From: Lagopus muta
Taxonomy: Eukaryota; Chordata; Aves; Galliformes; Phasianidae
Assembly: GCF_023343835.1 (NCBI RefSeq)
Contig: NC_064437.1
Coordinates: forward strand, 52,588,972-52,652,971
Length of the DNA: 64,000 nt
Reading direction: 5' to 3'
This document shows positions 22,846-50,174 of this stretch, piece by piece. The notes below the pieces were generated by a model. That model searched no databases and was not told the DNA's origin. It was given only the letters and a program-made list of their open reading frames with translations. Position 1 is the stretch's first letter. Each line of letters opens with the position of its first letter. Both the position numbers and the translations under genes were made by a program.

Positions 22846-23699
22846 CAGGTGCCCTCACAACACCTGACAACATCAGGAGTTTGCAATTCATCACTGTGTC
22901 TGCAACCTGAGCTCCTCCTGGGCTCCCACTCAGCTTTTTCCCAGGGTCCAACAGAGGTTTTGTCCCATTCGGTCTAAGAACCCCAACCAGAGCAAACCCC
23001 GAGGGCTGGTTGATCTCCCTGCCTTTCCCACTGTTATTCTTTCGAGGTCCCAAGTGGGCTTGCAGCGTGGCCGGGGCAAGGCTCCCAAAGGCACAGTGAC
23101 ACCGCCCCTCTGAGAAAGTACTTGGTGAACGGCGAACACCCGGCAAACACTTGGTGAACACCCTTCTCGGTGTCACGGGGAGCGGCGCGCATCTTCGAGT
23201 CGCACCAGTGGGGCTGCGGTTGGCGACGCCCTTCCTGTTTGCCTTGAAGACTTTCCCAGGCGCCGCAGGTTTCCCACCAACTTCCGACGCACCGGGATCC
23301 GACGGGGCCACGCCGGGCTCCCGCTGAGCGGCAGAGCCCCGGGATGCGCGGGGCGGCTCTGCCCTCTGCCGTCCCCGCCCGGCACAGCCACGGACTCACA
23401 GCGCGGAGCATCCCCCGCCTAAGCCCTCTGGGAAGGGTTTCGCTGCCCGCTGCCGGCGGCCGAGCGGGTTCCCGTGATCGAACGCATCGCGCCGCACCCG
23501 GGGCACGAGAGAACGCGAACCTCCGCAATTAGCAGCCGTTGCCGGGGGCTGAGCGGGGCTGCTGCCCGCAGGCGGCGGCACACCGGGTCACCGGAAGGGG
23601 CGGCGCTGGGGCCGCGCTGTGCTCTGGGTACCGCACCGCACCCGCGGACGCTCCGCGCTCCGGCCGCCCCCACGCGCGGGCGCGGCTCCCGCGGCCACC

Positions 23700-26952
<3,253 letters not shown>

Positions 26953-27048
26953 AGCACACGAACAACCAAACTTACATGAACTCACCAAAGTTGTAATGTG
27001 TAGTCCTGTCTTACTCATAGCTTGCCATGTCCACACCTCTTGGGGTTT

Positions 27049-27054
27049 AATAAA
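27049..27054 (+). terminator. GOT1 polyadenylation signal AATAAA
   Basis: A canonical AATAAA lies 97 bases after the stop, giving a short 3' UTR of roughly 120 bases. T-rich sequence follows near 27085, as expected for a downstream element. Confidence 0.85.
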
Positions 27055-27084
27055 GATGGGAGCAGTAGCTCAATCAGGGATAGT

Positions 27085-29130
27085 CTTATTTTGACCTTCC
27101 ATGAAGTACCCCTTGCAATATAAGCCCCAAGAGGTGGGAAACAGCATGAGCTGCCTTAGTTCTTGTTGGACAGCAGCCTGATCTTCAGGCACTTAGAGCT
27201 GCATCTTTAGCACATCCGAATCAACTCCTTACACTGATCTGTTTGATCTAGGCTAAGTCCTGTGCCAGTGCAGTGCGCTATGGGGTAACAGCCAAGTAGT
27301 TGTTATCTGAGACAAGTTGTCAACTGTTGTCACCTGGTAGTATTTTGTGTAGGGGCAAAGCTGTTGCTGGCTTTCCTCCACACATTTCTGAGCCTGATGC
27401 GAGCAAACATTTGTAACTGTGATGATTCCTTAGTGTTGCTGACAGAAAATTAAATCTTCATCTCTGAATGCTATCCCTGCCTTGTGTGATGTCTTCCCTG
27501 TGTGAGCACTGCCTGCCGTGCTGGCAGCTTGCTGCTGGTGGAAGGGCACACACTGTGGAGCTGTACCACTTGGCACAGTAAGGTGAAGGTGACTCCTTTT
27601 CTCTGCACCCTGCTGCCTTCCGGTTGTGCCGACCTGAAGGTTTAAGCTGAGGTTTAAGTGTTGGCATCTTGCTTTGCCCATTGGACTTCACTCCGTGTGA
27701 TCCAAGAGGTTTCCCTTTCTCCTTTGCTGCATGTTGCATGTCTGATCACTGTTGCTATTCATTGAGCACAGTCCTGTTGGAGTAGTGTAGTTTAGAACTC
27801 CTGTAATTCTGCACGTGGCAGACCAGTTTTTCATGTCTGTCTTATTCCTGCTTCTCCCCCTGATGTACTGTCTGCCCTATTCTGTCTGTGCTTCCTTGCT
27901 GGATGTCCATGTGATACCCAGCCATCTGGCCTCTCTCCCTGGCCCTGAGTTCCTGGCCAGGGATAGTTCCTGGTTTTTTTTTCTTTTTTTTTTTCCTGCA
28001 GACTGCTGGTGAACCACTACTTTGGCTTTAGTGGGTTCTGTCAGCAACAGCCTGTGTTTCTGGCGCTGAAGAATTGCTAGGACCATCTGCTGCTGCTCTG
28101 TGCAGTCAGGAGCTCATATTGCCACCTTGATATAACAGGCTCCTGCCAAAGTCTTGATGAGGAAAGTGGATCAGCTTCTTTGGGTCAGTCAGTGATAGCC
28201 TTCAGGGATTTTGCTTATGCTACAGCTCAGAAAGTAAAGGGGAAAACTGCCGTGCTCCTTTGCTGTGTTTGCAGAGTGCATTCAGTCTCTGGTTTTGTCT
28301 GCAGTCTGTGAAATGAAGCAGATGCTTTGTGGCCTTCAGGAAACTTCCACTGCTTCCCTTGTCAGGCCAAGGGGATTCATGCATCTTCTCATGCCTCTGT
28401 CTTTCTCAGAGTGGTTATTCATATTGCACAAATGTGAGACTGAGGCAGCATTTTGTCTACAGTGGGAGCTTTTTCTCTTGGTGCCCACCCACAGATGGGA
28501 TGGTGATGGTTAAAGGATGACTTCCAGGGCTGATCTCAAGGGATAATCTGTTATTTCTGACATCTGGTTACACTCCTCAGGGACCTCCAGGCATAGAGCC
28601 TGCACTAGCACTCTGCTATGCTTACCAGGTTTATTTTTCTAATGAGTGACCTAAATTTCTCTTTTCCTATGGTGTAAGCTCATTACCCATTATCTCACTT
28701 ACCATGGCAACAGAGAACAGATTATTCCTTTTCTCTTTTCCAAGAGCTTTATATGTACTTGCCAGCTTCCTCTTTCCCCTTCTTATCCTCCACCAGTTCA
28801 GATTCTGCGACCTCGTTTCCCTCAGCCTGTGGTGGGCAGGTTGTTTTCCAGCCCTTGCTTTCCCCTGGCTTCCTGTCAATTGCTTTGTTTCCTTAGTGGG
28901 GCAGGACCCAGGCAGGGATGCCGTTATTCCAGCTGAGGTTTTTATCAGCACTGCTGGACCATGAGATTTCTTCCACTATCTCAAGCTATACTCCAGCACG
29001 TGTATTATTAACTCCTGTTCTCCCTCCCCAGCCCTTGTCTGTGATGCTGGTCCAACCCTTGCGCAGGAGCCCATCCTCACACAGGCAGCAGGAGCTGTCC
29101 TTGCACCCATCAAAGCAAACAGGGCATCAC
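27085..29130. other. Spacer between the convergent GOT1 and CNNM1 3' ends
   Basis: About 2 kb of unique sequence with no exon or repeat family that I recognise. Longer 3' UTR isoforms of either gene could extend into it; an ATTAAA-type hexamer occurs near 27448. Confidence 0.55.
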
Positions 29131-29146
29131 TCAGGGAGAAATCACT

Positions 29147-29152
29147 TTTAAT
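29147..29152 (-). terminator. Possible CNNM1 polyadenylation signal (ATTAAA, minus strand)
   Basis: The plus strand TTTAAT gives ATTAAA on the minus strand about 1.0 kb beyond the CNNM1 stop. It is the first good variant signal noticed, and would give a 3' UTR of about 1 kb. Other sites cannot be excluded. Confidence 0.4.
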
Positions 29153-29853
29153 GTTGACATCCCTGTCGCGTTCAGCCTCTACAAAACTACAGACCGGTCA
29201 GTGCTGACCTGGAGGCTTGGCACAAGCCTGCCTCGCGCAGAGGATGGTCAATGCGGCATGGAGCAGCCGGTCATGGGGGTGAGCTGTGCTCCCGTGCCAG
29301 GCTGCGGCGATGTCGGCGTGCGCTGCGGCTGTGCACGGCACTGGGCACGGCACAGACGTGTACTGGGGCCCTGAGCTGTGGGTGGCACCCCCCAAATAGC
29401 ATTGTCTCCTTATGGCGGAGAGCACGTGTGTGCAGTGCCCAGCGGGACGGGGCTCCAGGCCTCGCAGGATGGGGATGCGCAATGATGCTGAGGGTGCTGT
29501 GGCTTGGGCTGCCCCTCCCTGTGCTGCCCGCAGGGAACTCTTCTCCCCCTTTTCTTTCTCCACCTCTTCCTTGAGACCAGGTACTACCAGGGAGCAGCTG
29601 GGCCGGGGCCCTCGTGCTCCAGCAAGCTGCTCCATGCCACTAGATGCTTCAGTCCCCGCAGTGTGTCCTTTGGCCTGGGGATGGGGCTCTGCAGTCCTGC
29701 AGGGAGGGGCGGCACGAGCGGGCGGGCAGAGCGAGTGCAGACCTGCTGCTGCTGGACAAGGGCCTTGCGGCAGGAGACCACCATGCTGCAGACCTGGAAG
29801 ACACGCGCAGCCCAGTGCAGGTGGCTGGAGCTAAAGTATGAGTAGGGGCCTCA

Positions 29854-29875
29854 CTCTCTCTCTCTCTCTCTCTCT
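29854..29875. repeat. (CT)n microsatellite
   Basis: Eleven CT dinucleotides in the presumed CNNM1 3' UTR (read as AG on the transcript strand). Confidence 0.9.
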
Positions 29876-30159
29876 GCCCTCACCACCCTATGGGTGCCTG
29901 GGTTCTGTTGCTGCAGCCTTGGACCCTGCTGCAGCCCCCTGTTACGTGTATGCCTGCACAGGGCTGCCCTTGCCTATTGCTGCTAAGCATAGGGTGAGTC
30001 TTTCTGCACCCTCTATCATTTGGCTTTGCTGTTTGAACAGCACAAAACTTGATTTTGCAGTGTGAAAACCAACCTCATGCTTGATTGCGGGAGCAAAGGG
30101 CAGGCTCCTACCTGCGGTCCACGTGGGCCTCCAGCACCGTGTTCTGGCCACGCTTCTGC

Positions 30160-42379
<12,220 letters not shown>

Positions 42380-42893
42380 TTAGCATTCCCTGGCTAAGGA
42401 ACGAACGGAGCGCCCTGTAATGAAGGTTTATTCTCATTTCTGTATTGCTGTGGCTAGAGCTGGTGGAGAGCGCAAGGAGATCTGACAGCTTCAGCAGTGG
42501 GTGCCGAAGGAGTTCCCCAAGTGGGAAGCGTTAGCTCTTGCTAGCAGGTAATCTCGTCTTGAAACTGTTGGGTCTTCCCTGGTCCAATATCCGGACAGTC
42601 TTGAAACAGAAAAAAAGTCACCACTGACGTCTGTGATGGGCTCACTAAGAGCAAAACAGGATGCCTGCAGGAAAGCATGATAGAGTTCCCCCAAATTCTC
42701 TGTGGTTGCAGGGAGGGCACGCAGATGCACAGCAGGCTGAGACATTCCTGCATCCTTTTCCATCCTTCTCCATTCCCCGTGTTCCCAGCAGGGCAGAGCC
42801 GTGTGACGCCAAAGGGTAAGTGCCAGGAGCCCCACGAGCACTGAGCTTTTGGCTCTGGTAGGAGACACTCTTCTCCATCTCCAGAAGAGGCAG

Positions 42894-42968
42894 TTTTTTT
42901 ATTTTTCTTTTCTTATTATTTTATTTTATTATTTTATTTAATTTTAATTTAATTTTATTTTATTTTTT
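42894..42968. repeat. (TTTTA)n / AT-rich low-complexity tract
   Basis: About 75 bases of TTTTA/TTTAA variants. Confidence 0.9.
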
Positions 42969-45900
42969 CCCCGAAGTTGATGGGTTCCCTGGGATTCCGG
43001 TGGCTGTGTGTTCGCTCCTTCCGTTAAGCAGGTACCCGCAGCACGTTCCTTCCCGCAGTTTCCTGATGCCCCGCGCTCCCCGGCCGCTGATCCGGCTTGT
43101 GCTGAGGCCGCGGCGTGCGGGAGGAACCACCAGGTGGCGACGTCTCTCCGTGCTGCTGCTGCTGCGGTCTTTGGTGGCTTTTCCGCCCTTCGCTCAGAAG
43201 CAGGAGCAGATGCAGCTTGCTAGCTTGCTGCCTACCGGCACCGCTCAATGCACGCTGGCAGAGCCGCCCCATGCATTGGAGAGGCAGCTTCCCCCTTTGC
43301 AGGAGGCACAGCACTGCTGACCTCATCAGGATCCCACCTCGTGCGTTGACGTGGAATGAAGTCACCGTGGAGCTGGGACCCGGCAGTGAGCTGCAGGGCT
43401 GTGTGTGACAAAGAGAGCAACCTGAAGACAGGGGACTGCGAAACCTCCATGACGTGCTTTGGAAAAATACGTGGTCAGAGGGTGAATACGCAGAGGAGAA
43501 GGAATGCTCAGTTTGGGATGAGCTGCCCTGGTTCTGCAGCCCCAACCGCCATCTGTTGCGCTGAGCTCCATCTAGCTCAGGCCGTAACTGTGCTCTCACC
43601 AGATGTTAGCTTACATGAGCTGCATGTAAAAGTGAACTGGTGCGAGAGCTGTGGCCCGAAGTGCTTTCAGTAGGGTCTGACCTGCCGCAGTGACGACGTG
43701 CTAGCCGGCCTCTCGCTGCGGGGATGCGCTCCAGAAGTCGCAGGTGTGTGGCTGGAGCTTGGTCAGTGAGTCAGGATAGGAAATATCTTCCAAAGCTCCA
43801 AATAAGACAAAACAAACTGAGCTTTAGCACATGCTCAACCGATTGAGCCTTTGGCAAAGTATGACATGAATTTTCAGGGCTCTCACTGAGGCTGCATCTT
43901 GCCTGCTGCGTCCTTCGGCGCCGATCCTCCAGAACAGGGTGAGGAGCTGCTGTGGGATGGCCGTGGGGATGGAATCGTTAGCAATTCCAGATGATGATGG
44001 GAAACAGAAGGAGTGAAGAAAAGCCGGATTGATCTATTTATTTATTTTTTTTCCTCCAGAAAGTCGGAATAAAGCTACGAGTGCAAAGCTGGCTGCTCAT
44101 GGAATATCTGCAGCGTGATTGGCACTAATGCTCTGCAGCCAGTGGGAGAAGATACGTTACCCAAGTAAGTGAAATGAGCACCGAGATGGGGGATATATGA
44201 TAACTTCTGAAGCAGAAGGAATAAGACCTCAGGCAACAGAGCTCCAAACAGCGCACTGTCTTTTTTCCATTTCTGAGCCCGTGGTGTTCAATTAACCCCT
44301 TTTCTCTGTGCTGCGTTCTCTATCCTGCAGGCTTGCAGAGCTTTACCCACCCTTCTGGCTGATGACATGTTAAACACTTGGTTTGCGATCATCAATTTTC
44401 TCCTGAAATGATACCCAAAGCTCTGCTGTTTTGATTTAAAGTGATTTCGAGTCTTGTAGTTAACAGTTAAGGATGGTCCTGTCCAAGAGAATCTAACTTG
44501 AGGAAGCCATGAAATTTAATTCATTTCTGCAACTTAAATATATAATCAGTGACATATGGGAATACTAAATACGGGGGGAAATGTCATTGCTTAAGTAAAA
44601 TTTCTGCATTCAGTCAAAACCCAGCAGTTGTAACATCAAACTGTAGTTTCCATTGTACAGGAAATAAAGCATCATTTTTTCAAAGAAAATAGACATGCAA
44701 TTGCATGCCTGTTATGTTGCTTATACAGCTTTATGCTTAATTTTCTCCACGTTGCTGTTAGTGAAGGGCCAACAGAAGGGAAACTGAAGGGAGAAGGAAC
44801 AACGCGATACACCGAGCCTGCTGGAACGTGCCCAGGAGATGGCTGTGCTGGGAACACAGGCTCTTTCCCTGCTGTTGTCCCTGTGCCTGGACCAGGGGCA
44901 CCGTGCTCCATGGGACCTTCCCCAGAGGGAGCTCTGCAGCTCATGGTTACACGAAAGATTCTGATTTTTTTCCTCCTCCCTCACCCCAGCAGTGTCTCCA
45001 AGAGCCTTTTGGCTGCTGCTTCTTCCGCTGAGCTCCAGCTCCTCATTGGTCTCCGCACACAGCCCCTTCCTCTCTCTCTGTAATTGCCTTGTTTGCTCCT
45101 CCAGCCTTGCACTTCATCCATCTTCCTATTTCCCCTCTCTGATCTACTCCTCATGGCCGCTTCCTTCAGTTTTGCTGCTGGAATGTGAAGCATCTCTCCA
45201 GAAAAATAGAAGGTCTCTGTGAACTTTTACCACCCCCCTGTATTCCCTCTCCTTCACCTCTATCGTCTCCTCGCAGATGGTGGGACAAGCACTCACATTC
45301 GTTCTCAGGCTTGTAACATTGGCGCGTTCCCTTCCCTTGCTTTTTTCACATGATGATGTGAAATGAGGATAATTCTGCCCATTTCTCTGCTCCTCAGGGC
45401 TGGGCTCAGTTTGAGGAAAGTGCTTTTGAGGCTGTTGTGATGCTTGGAGCGCTGCTGTTGCTTTTGTCCCCTGACTACGGCTAATTGCGGCCACATTTGC
45501 TTCTACTCAAGATAGGAAAGACAAAAGCTGCATCAGACGCAGCCATCGATTAGCACAGCTCTCGGGTCTGAAGGGCATCATCTGCCTGAAGGCAGCATTA
45601 TACATCGAGATATTCCCTGCCATTATCTGCTTATTTTCTTTTCCTTTTTGCTGAAGAGGCACCGGGCAAAGGGGTTTCTGTCTGCTGGGAGGGCACCTGC
45701 CTCCCCAGCACAGCCTTGTGGGAATTGCCCAGCTCAGCTTTTCGGAGCCCTGGAGCACCTGCTTGAAGGTGGGCACCTGGGAGCAGCTTGTTCTCTCCAG
45801 GGGCAGCCCGGCAGAGTGTGGGCCCCCGGGTTGGTCAGACCACGCACTGAATCAGATGGATGGAGGGAAGGAAGAAGAAGAGTTTATTCTGCTGGAGCAG

Positions 45901-47664
45901 TGGTACCAAGCTGCTCATGGCATAAAGTTACACAAAGAAAAAGAATACATAATTCATCATCAACTGCCTAAAATCTAGCTTTCTTTCTTCTGTGTCTTGT
46001 TGTGTGTCTGCCTGCAAACCCACAGCCTTCATGGGACTGCTGCCTCCTTTTTGTTCCCGTCCTTCTTTTTTATAGCTCTCTTAGGCAGCTAAGGAGGGCG
46101 GGTTAACCCTTGAAGGAAAGCCCAACACCGCCGTGCTATGGCCACATTTGGAGGTACCACTCCGTGCTCCTTCCAGGCTGGTGATAATGCAGACGCAGCA
46201 TTGCCAGATGTGCTGTCCGGCCAGGCGGTCGTGGTGATGGATGCCCTGCTCCTTGCATGCAGGAAGGGGGAAGCTCTCCGTGGGTTTGCCTTCCGCATGC
46301 TGGTGCGGGGCTCCCCTCCAGCCAGGCTTCCTAGGGCAGACAGATGGTTTTGCTTGTTGCAGAGCTTCACAGGACACCTCCATTAAAGAGCAATGCGTGG
46401 ATACCTCACTAAATCAAGCTGCTGTCTGTTCACTCAGGTGATACATCGGCATGGTAGGAAATGGTTTCAGCAGCAGGGTTCACGCTGTGCAACACCAACC
46501 TTTAGGCACTCGTAACCTCAGGAGGTTGCATTCCAGACATTAGGTCTCTTGCGGTGAAATAGATGGACGCTGCAGTGCAGAAGGAGCAAAAAAAACCCCA
46601 CCTCAATAAAAAGAACTGTGCTGTTATGGGGTCTGATGGCCGCTTTTAGTGTCCTTGCTCCTCTCAGAAATCATCTGAGGAGAATAGAAATCATTTGGGG
46701 AGAACTCCTATGTCAGGCCGTGGTGCAGGGCAAGCGTTTAGGAGTCTGAAAAGAAAAGCTTTTGAGCAAATTGTCTACGGATAGCATTCTTTATTTTCAC
46801 TAGCTGAGTTTTCTCCTTGATGGCTTCTTTGAGAGCATCCATAACTCAGGTTTACTTGACAGCAATACAGAAACAGACATGGTTGATATCTTGGGAATCA
46901 AAGACATGACGATTTTTGTTTTTTAAAAAGGCTGTCTAGCTTGTTTTATCCTTCCTAGCCTAATGGAGGTTTGTTTGGTACAGCACATCCTCTGACCATA
47001 ATAACTTTCATCCTTTATGAGCAGACGTTTATTTTCTAGGGAACGCAAAACGTCTCTCCTGAGGAGGTTTTTCCTATTTTCCTTTGGGCTGACATGTACA
47101 GCTGGAGACCTCCGTTTAATTCGTCTTCTAGGCTTAATTTATCTCCTGATTCTTCATTCCTTCCCTCTGTCAGCCCTGCCGCATAGAGGTGGAACCCTTC
47201 CACAGCCGCTCGGATCATTTACAACAGCCACTTCCACAGGCAGTAGCGAGGCAAAAATCGAAGTGAGCACCTCTGATAACAACGTTAGCTGCAGATTTCA
47301 GCGTTTGTGAGCTGCAACTGACTGGGGGGGTGCCAGACATTTGTAGACACACACAACAAGACAGGCCCCTGCTCTGATCGGCTTGTAAATGAAAGGAAAG
47401 TACATTGGCAGGAGCAGAAGGGATGATACGACATGCTTTAAATAGTTTATTGGGAGCTGGAGGATTGCTGTTTATTTGGTGACGTTGGGAAAATATTTAA
47501 TGTGCTTCACTTAAACTTAAACTCTTTATAGCAGTGCTTCTCCTCCCCCGGTTTTCTTTCCCAATGACTGTTTTGAAGATTAAAACCAGCACGTTGAGAG
47601 TAGACAGAAAATAGAGAAACGTACTTCCAGATCGACCAGAACCGCGAGTAAATCTTCATAGATA

Positions 47665-47707
47665 CTTCTTTTCTTTTTTCTTTTCTTTTTTTTTTTTTTT
47701 CCCTTTT
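47665..47707. repeat. T/C-rich low-complexity tract
   Basis: TTCTTTTCTTTT followed by a T-only run and CCCTTTTTTT. Confidence 0.75.
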
Positions 47708-49914
47708 TTTGAGCGAGCCAGGCTTTCGAAAGCAATTATGGTAACAGAAGAAAGGAGCGGCGCTTCGCACGGCGGAGCCAGAGCCGCTGCTGTAAGCTGA
47801 GCTCCGAGCGCCGCTGCGCTCCGGCAGTGACACCGGCGTTGGGGCCGCCCCGTCGGACGGCTCCGCCCGTGCCCCGACGGCAGCGGCGACCCCGACGGGA
47901 GCGCTGCCCGAGCCCTGCGGCCGCGTGTGGGCTGATCCCAGCGCCGGAGTCCGCCTTCAGAGCGGGGACGGGTTGCGAGGGGTGTTTCGTGCTAAACACG
48001 TTTCTCCTCCGAAGTATCGTGTTTGTAACGGAGAAGGTTAAGCGGGGTGATTTGTTTTCTTTCTTGTGCTTCACTACGTAACACGTCGGAGTTTCGTTTT
48101 GAAATAGAAGCAGGGGGAGAGAGATTAACTTTCGGCCTGCAGTCACAGTGCTTATCGGCCAACAGATGACGGTGAAGCTCTGCTATCTTTTGATCATACA
48201 GAAAACAAATAAGCAACAATAAAAAAAGACCAACAAAAAATAAATCTCACAAAACAAAATGATAATAATAAGCCCAAACAAACAAAGGAGACAATATGGG
48301 AACTCGTGTCCCTCGTTCGGAGGTGACCCACAAACCAAACTACTGCAGCTCCGGGGCCAGCGAATTGCTATTGCAAACTGCGGCTGAAGCGTTCTCAGCC
48401 GAACACAACTTTCCAACCTTAAATTGCCTTCTTCCTGTCCCGGGATGCCAGGACTTTGCACAACTGAAATTGCACGGCCCTTTCCCCCGGATCCTCTTAC
48501 TTCCACAGCGCTCCATCCCCGCTGTCTGCCGCCGGGCACCGCGCGCTGCTTTTTGTCGCCGGGTGCTGCGACGTGATCCCCGCTCCCCGGCCGTGTCCCC
48601 CCCAAATCCTACTTCGTGCACCTCCCGCTGAGCCCTCGCAGAGGCAGGGGTTGCCTCATCCTTTCGCCGTACATCGCTCCCCACCGCCCGCTCGGCTCGG
48701 GTCGGCCCTTCCGTGCTGTACACCGGGCCCAGGCATCCCTCGGTGTTGTTTCCTCGCCTCTTTTCTCCTCGCAGTCCCGGCCGCCCCCGGCCTCGGAATG
48801 CGCTGCCCGCAGGTGGGTGCCGTTCCCTCGCCGCTGGGCCCGGGCCCGTGACCAGCAGATGGAGCTGCGGGCCCCGGCCCCTACGCTGCGGGCGCCGACG
48901 GCAGCGGGCCCGGCGGGCGCGGCACGAATCAGCCCGGACGCGGCCCCGTTCTGTCGCCGGGCGAATGGTGCCGGGGCGGAGCGCGGCGGCGGCGGAGGGC
49001 CCAGGTAGGGCGCGTTACGGTGCTCGCCGGCGTGCGGAGCCCGGGGCTGATCCGGGAGGCGGCTGCCGGCGGGCCGGGATGCCCGCTTGGTACGGGCGCT
49101 GGCCGAGGTGTGAGCCCCCACGAACCCCCTGCTCGATGTCACCAACATCCGCTAGCCGACGGCTCCCGTCCGGCGATCCCGGTCCTCCAGGCAGCGGCAC
49201 CGGCTCTGTGACACCGCAGGTCCCACCGAACCGCGGCGTTTTTTGCGCCACCGATGCGGCCGTTTCCGCGTCGGACGCATCCTTCGTGACCCCTCGCCAC
49301 GCTCCACCGCGGGTCGAACACCGGCGGGTCCCGAGGGCGGCAGAGGAAGGCAGCTGCCGTCCCAACCCCCGCGGGCCGCTTCCCCGCTGTATCCCAGCGG
49401 CCCCCGTGCGCCGGCCGGGCCGATCCGGGGGTTCCGGCGCGAGGACTCCGCGCTCCCGCTGCGTCCGTCGCGTTCCGCGCTCAGCCTCGGTTCCCGCAGC
49501 CCAGCACCGCGACCCGAAGCGGGCCACCCCGCCGCCTTACCGCTCCTCGCTACCGAGCTCCCCGGGGTCCCGGGCTCCGGTCCGGTTCGGTCCCTCCGGG
49601 TGCCAGGGCGAAGCGAAGCTCGGAGCCAGCGAGTCTCGGGAGGGCCCCGAGCCGAGGGGGTTAAACCGGGAGCCTCCCCTTACCTTCAAAAAGTTAAAAA
49701 TGTCTGGAGCCTGCATCTCTTAAAGGGGCGGTGCTGGCTGCAAGGAGTCTTGGCACCGGCTGCGAGAAAGGCTGGTCAGGGGCGTGAGTTCCCCTCCACC
49801 AGCACCAAAACATTGCAAAAAAAGGCAGAGCGCCCCACACTTTAGATAAGGACAATTAGCCACCAGCGAGCCCCTGCAGACAGCGAGTTAATTAGGGGTT
49901 TCCTGCTCTCCGGC

Positions 49915-50174
49915 ATGCCCTGTCCCAGCTCCTGTCCCCCCGGGCTCCTAGCGCTGATGGCACCTGGGCTGGCCCTCATGGCCACCTTCTCGCTGCCCTC
50001 CCAGGCCGGGGACAGGAGAGCGCTGCCGGTGGAGAAATCTCCAGGTGTGAAGGGAAGGACTCTCATTCTCCTTGATGTCAACACCAAGAGCCCTGTCAGG
50101 ATAATCAGTGAGAATTTCCTCTCCCTGCAGCTGGACCCCTCCATCATTCATGATGGCTGGCTCGATTTCTTAAG
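49915..50174 (+). CDS. HPSE2: HPSE2 coding exon 1
   Basis: 260 nt, ending in phase 2 at donor GTAAGG. It encodes the signal peptide and the N-terminal beta-strand segment through DGWLDFL. Confidence 0.92.

Larger units (their letters stand above)
7601..23690. other. Intergenic interval between NKX2-3 and GOT1
   Basis: About 16 kb has no supported coding exon. Open frames here are short, hydrophobic or repeat-derived, with no recognisable domains. Contents are poly-T tracts, a GAAA microsatellite, decayed CR1 copies, a MIR-like SINE remnant, a degenerate TTAGGG tract, and several AT-rich blocks that could be conserved regulatory elements (10225-10395, 11640-11960, 18160-18320, 20300-20370, 21640-21770). 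Confidence 0.6.
42440..47740. other. Intergenic spacer between divergent CNNM1 and HPSE2
   Basis: About 5.3 kb without a supported gene. It holds an AT-rich simple repeat at 42894-42968, a modest CpG-rich patch at about 43000-43330, a T-rich tract near 47665-47707, and AT-rich unique sequence at 44330-44650. Open frames are short and unlike known proteins. Confidence 0.55.

Noticed and set aside
22748-23311. 187-codon minus-strand frame ending in Asn/Pro/Ile repeats
   Set aside because: The distinctive tail is the translation of the telomere-like tract; the rest has no family similarity.
48713-49845. 200-336-codon open frames upstream of HPSE2
   Set aside because: GC-driven frames in the promoter CpG island on both strands, with no homology. 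An upstream HPSE2 exon was considered, but no matching sequence or junction is seen.
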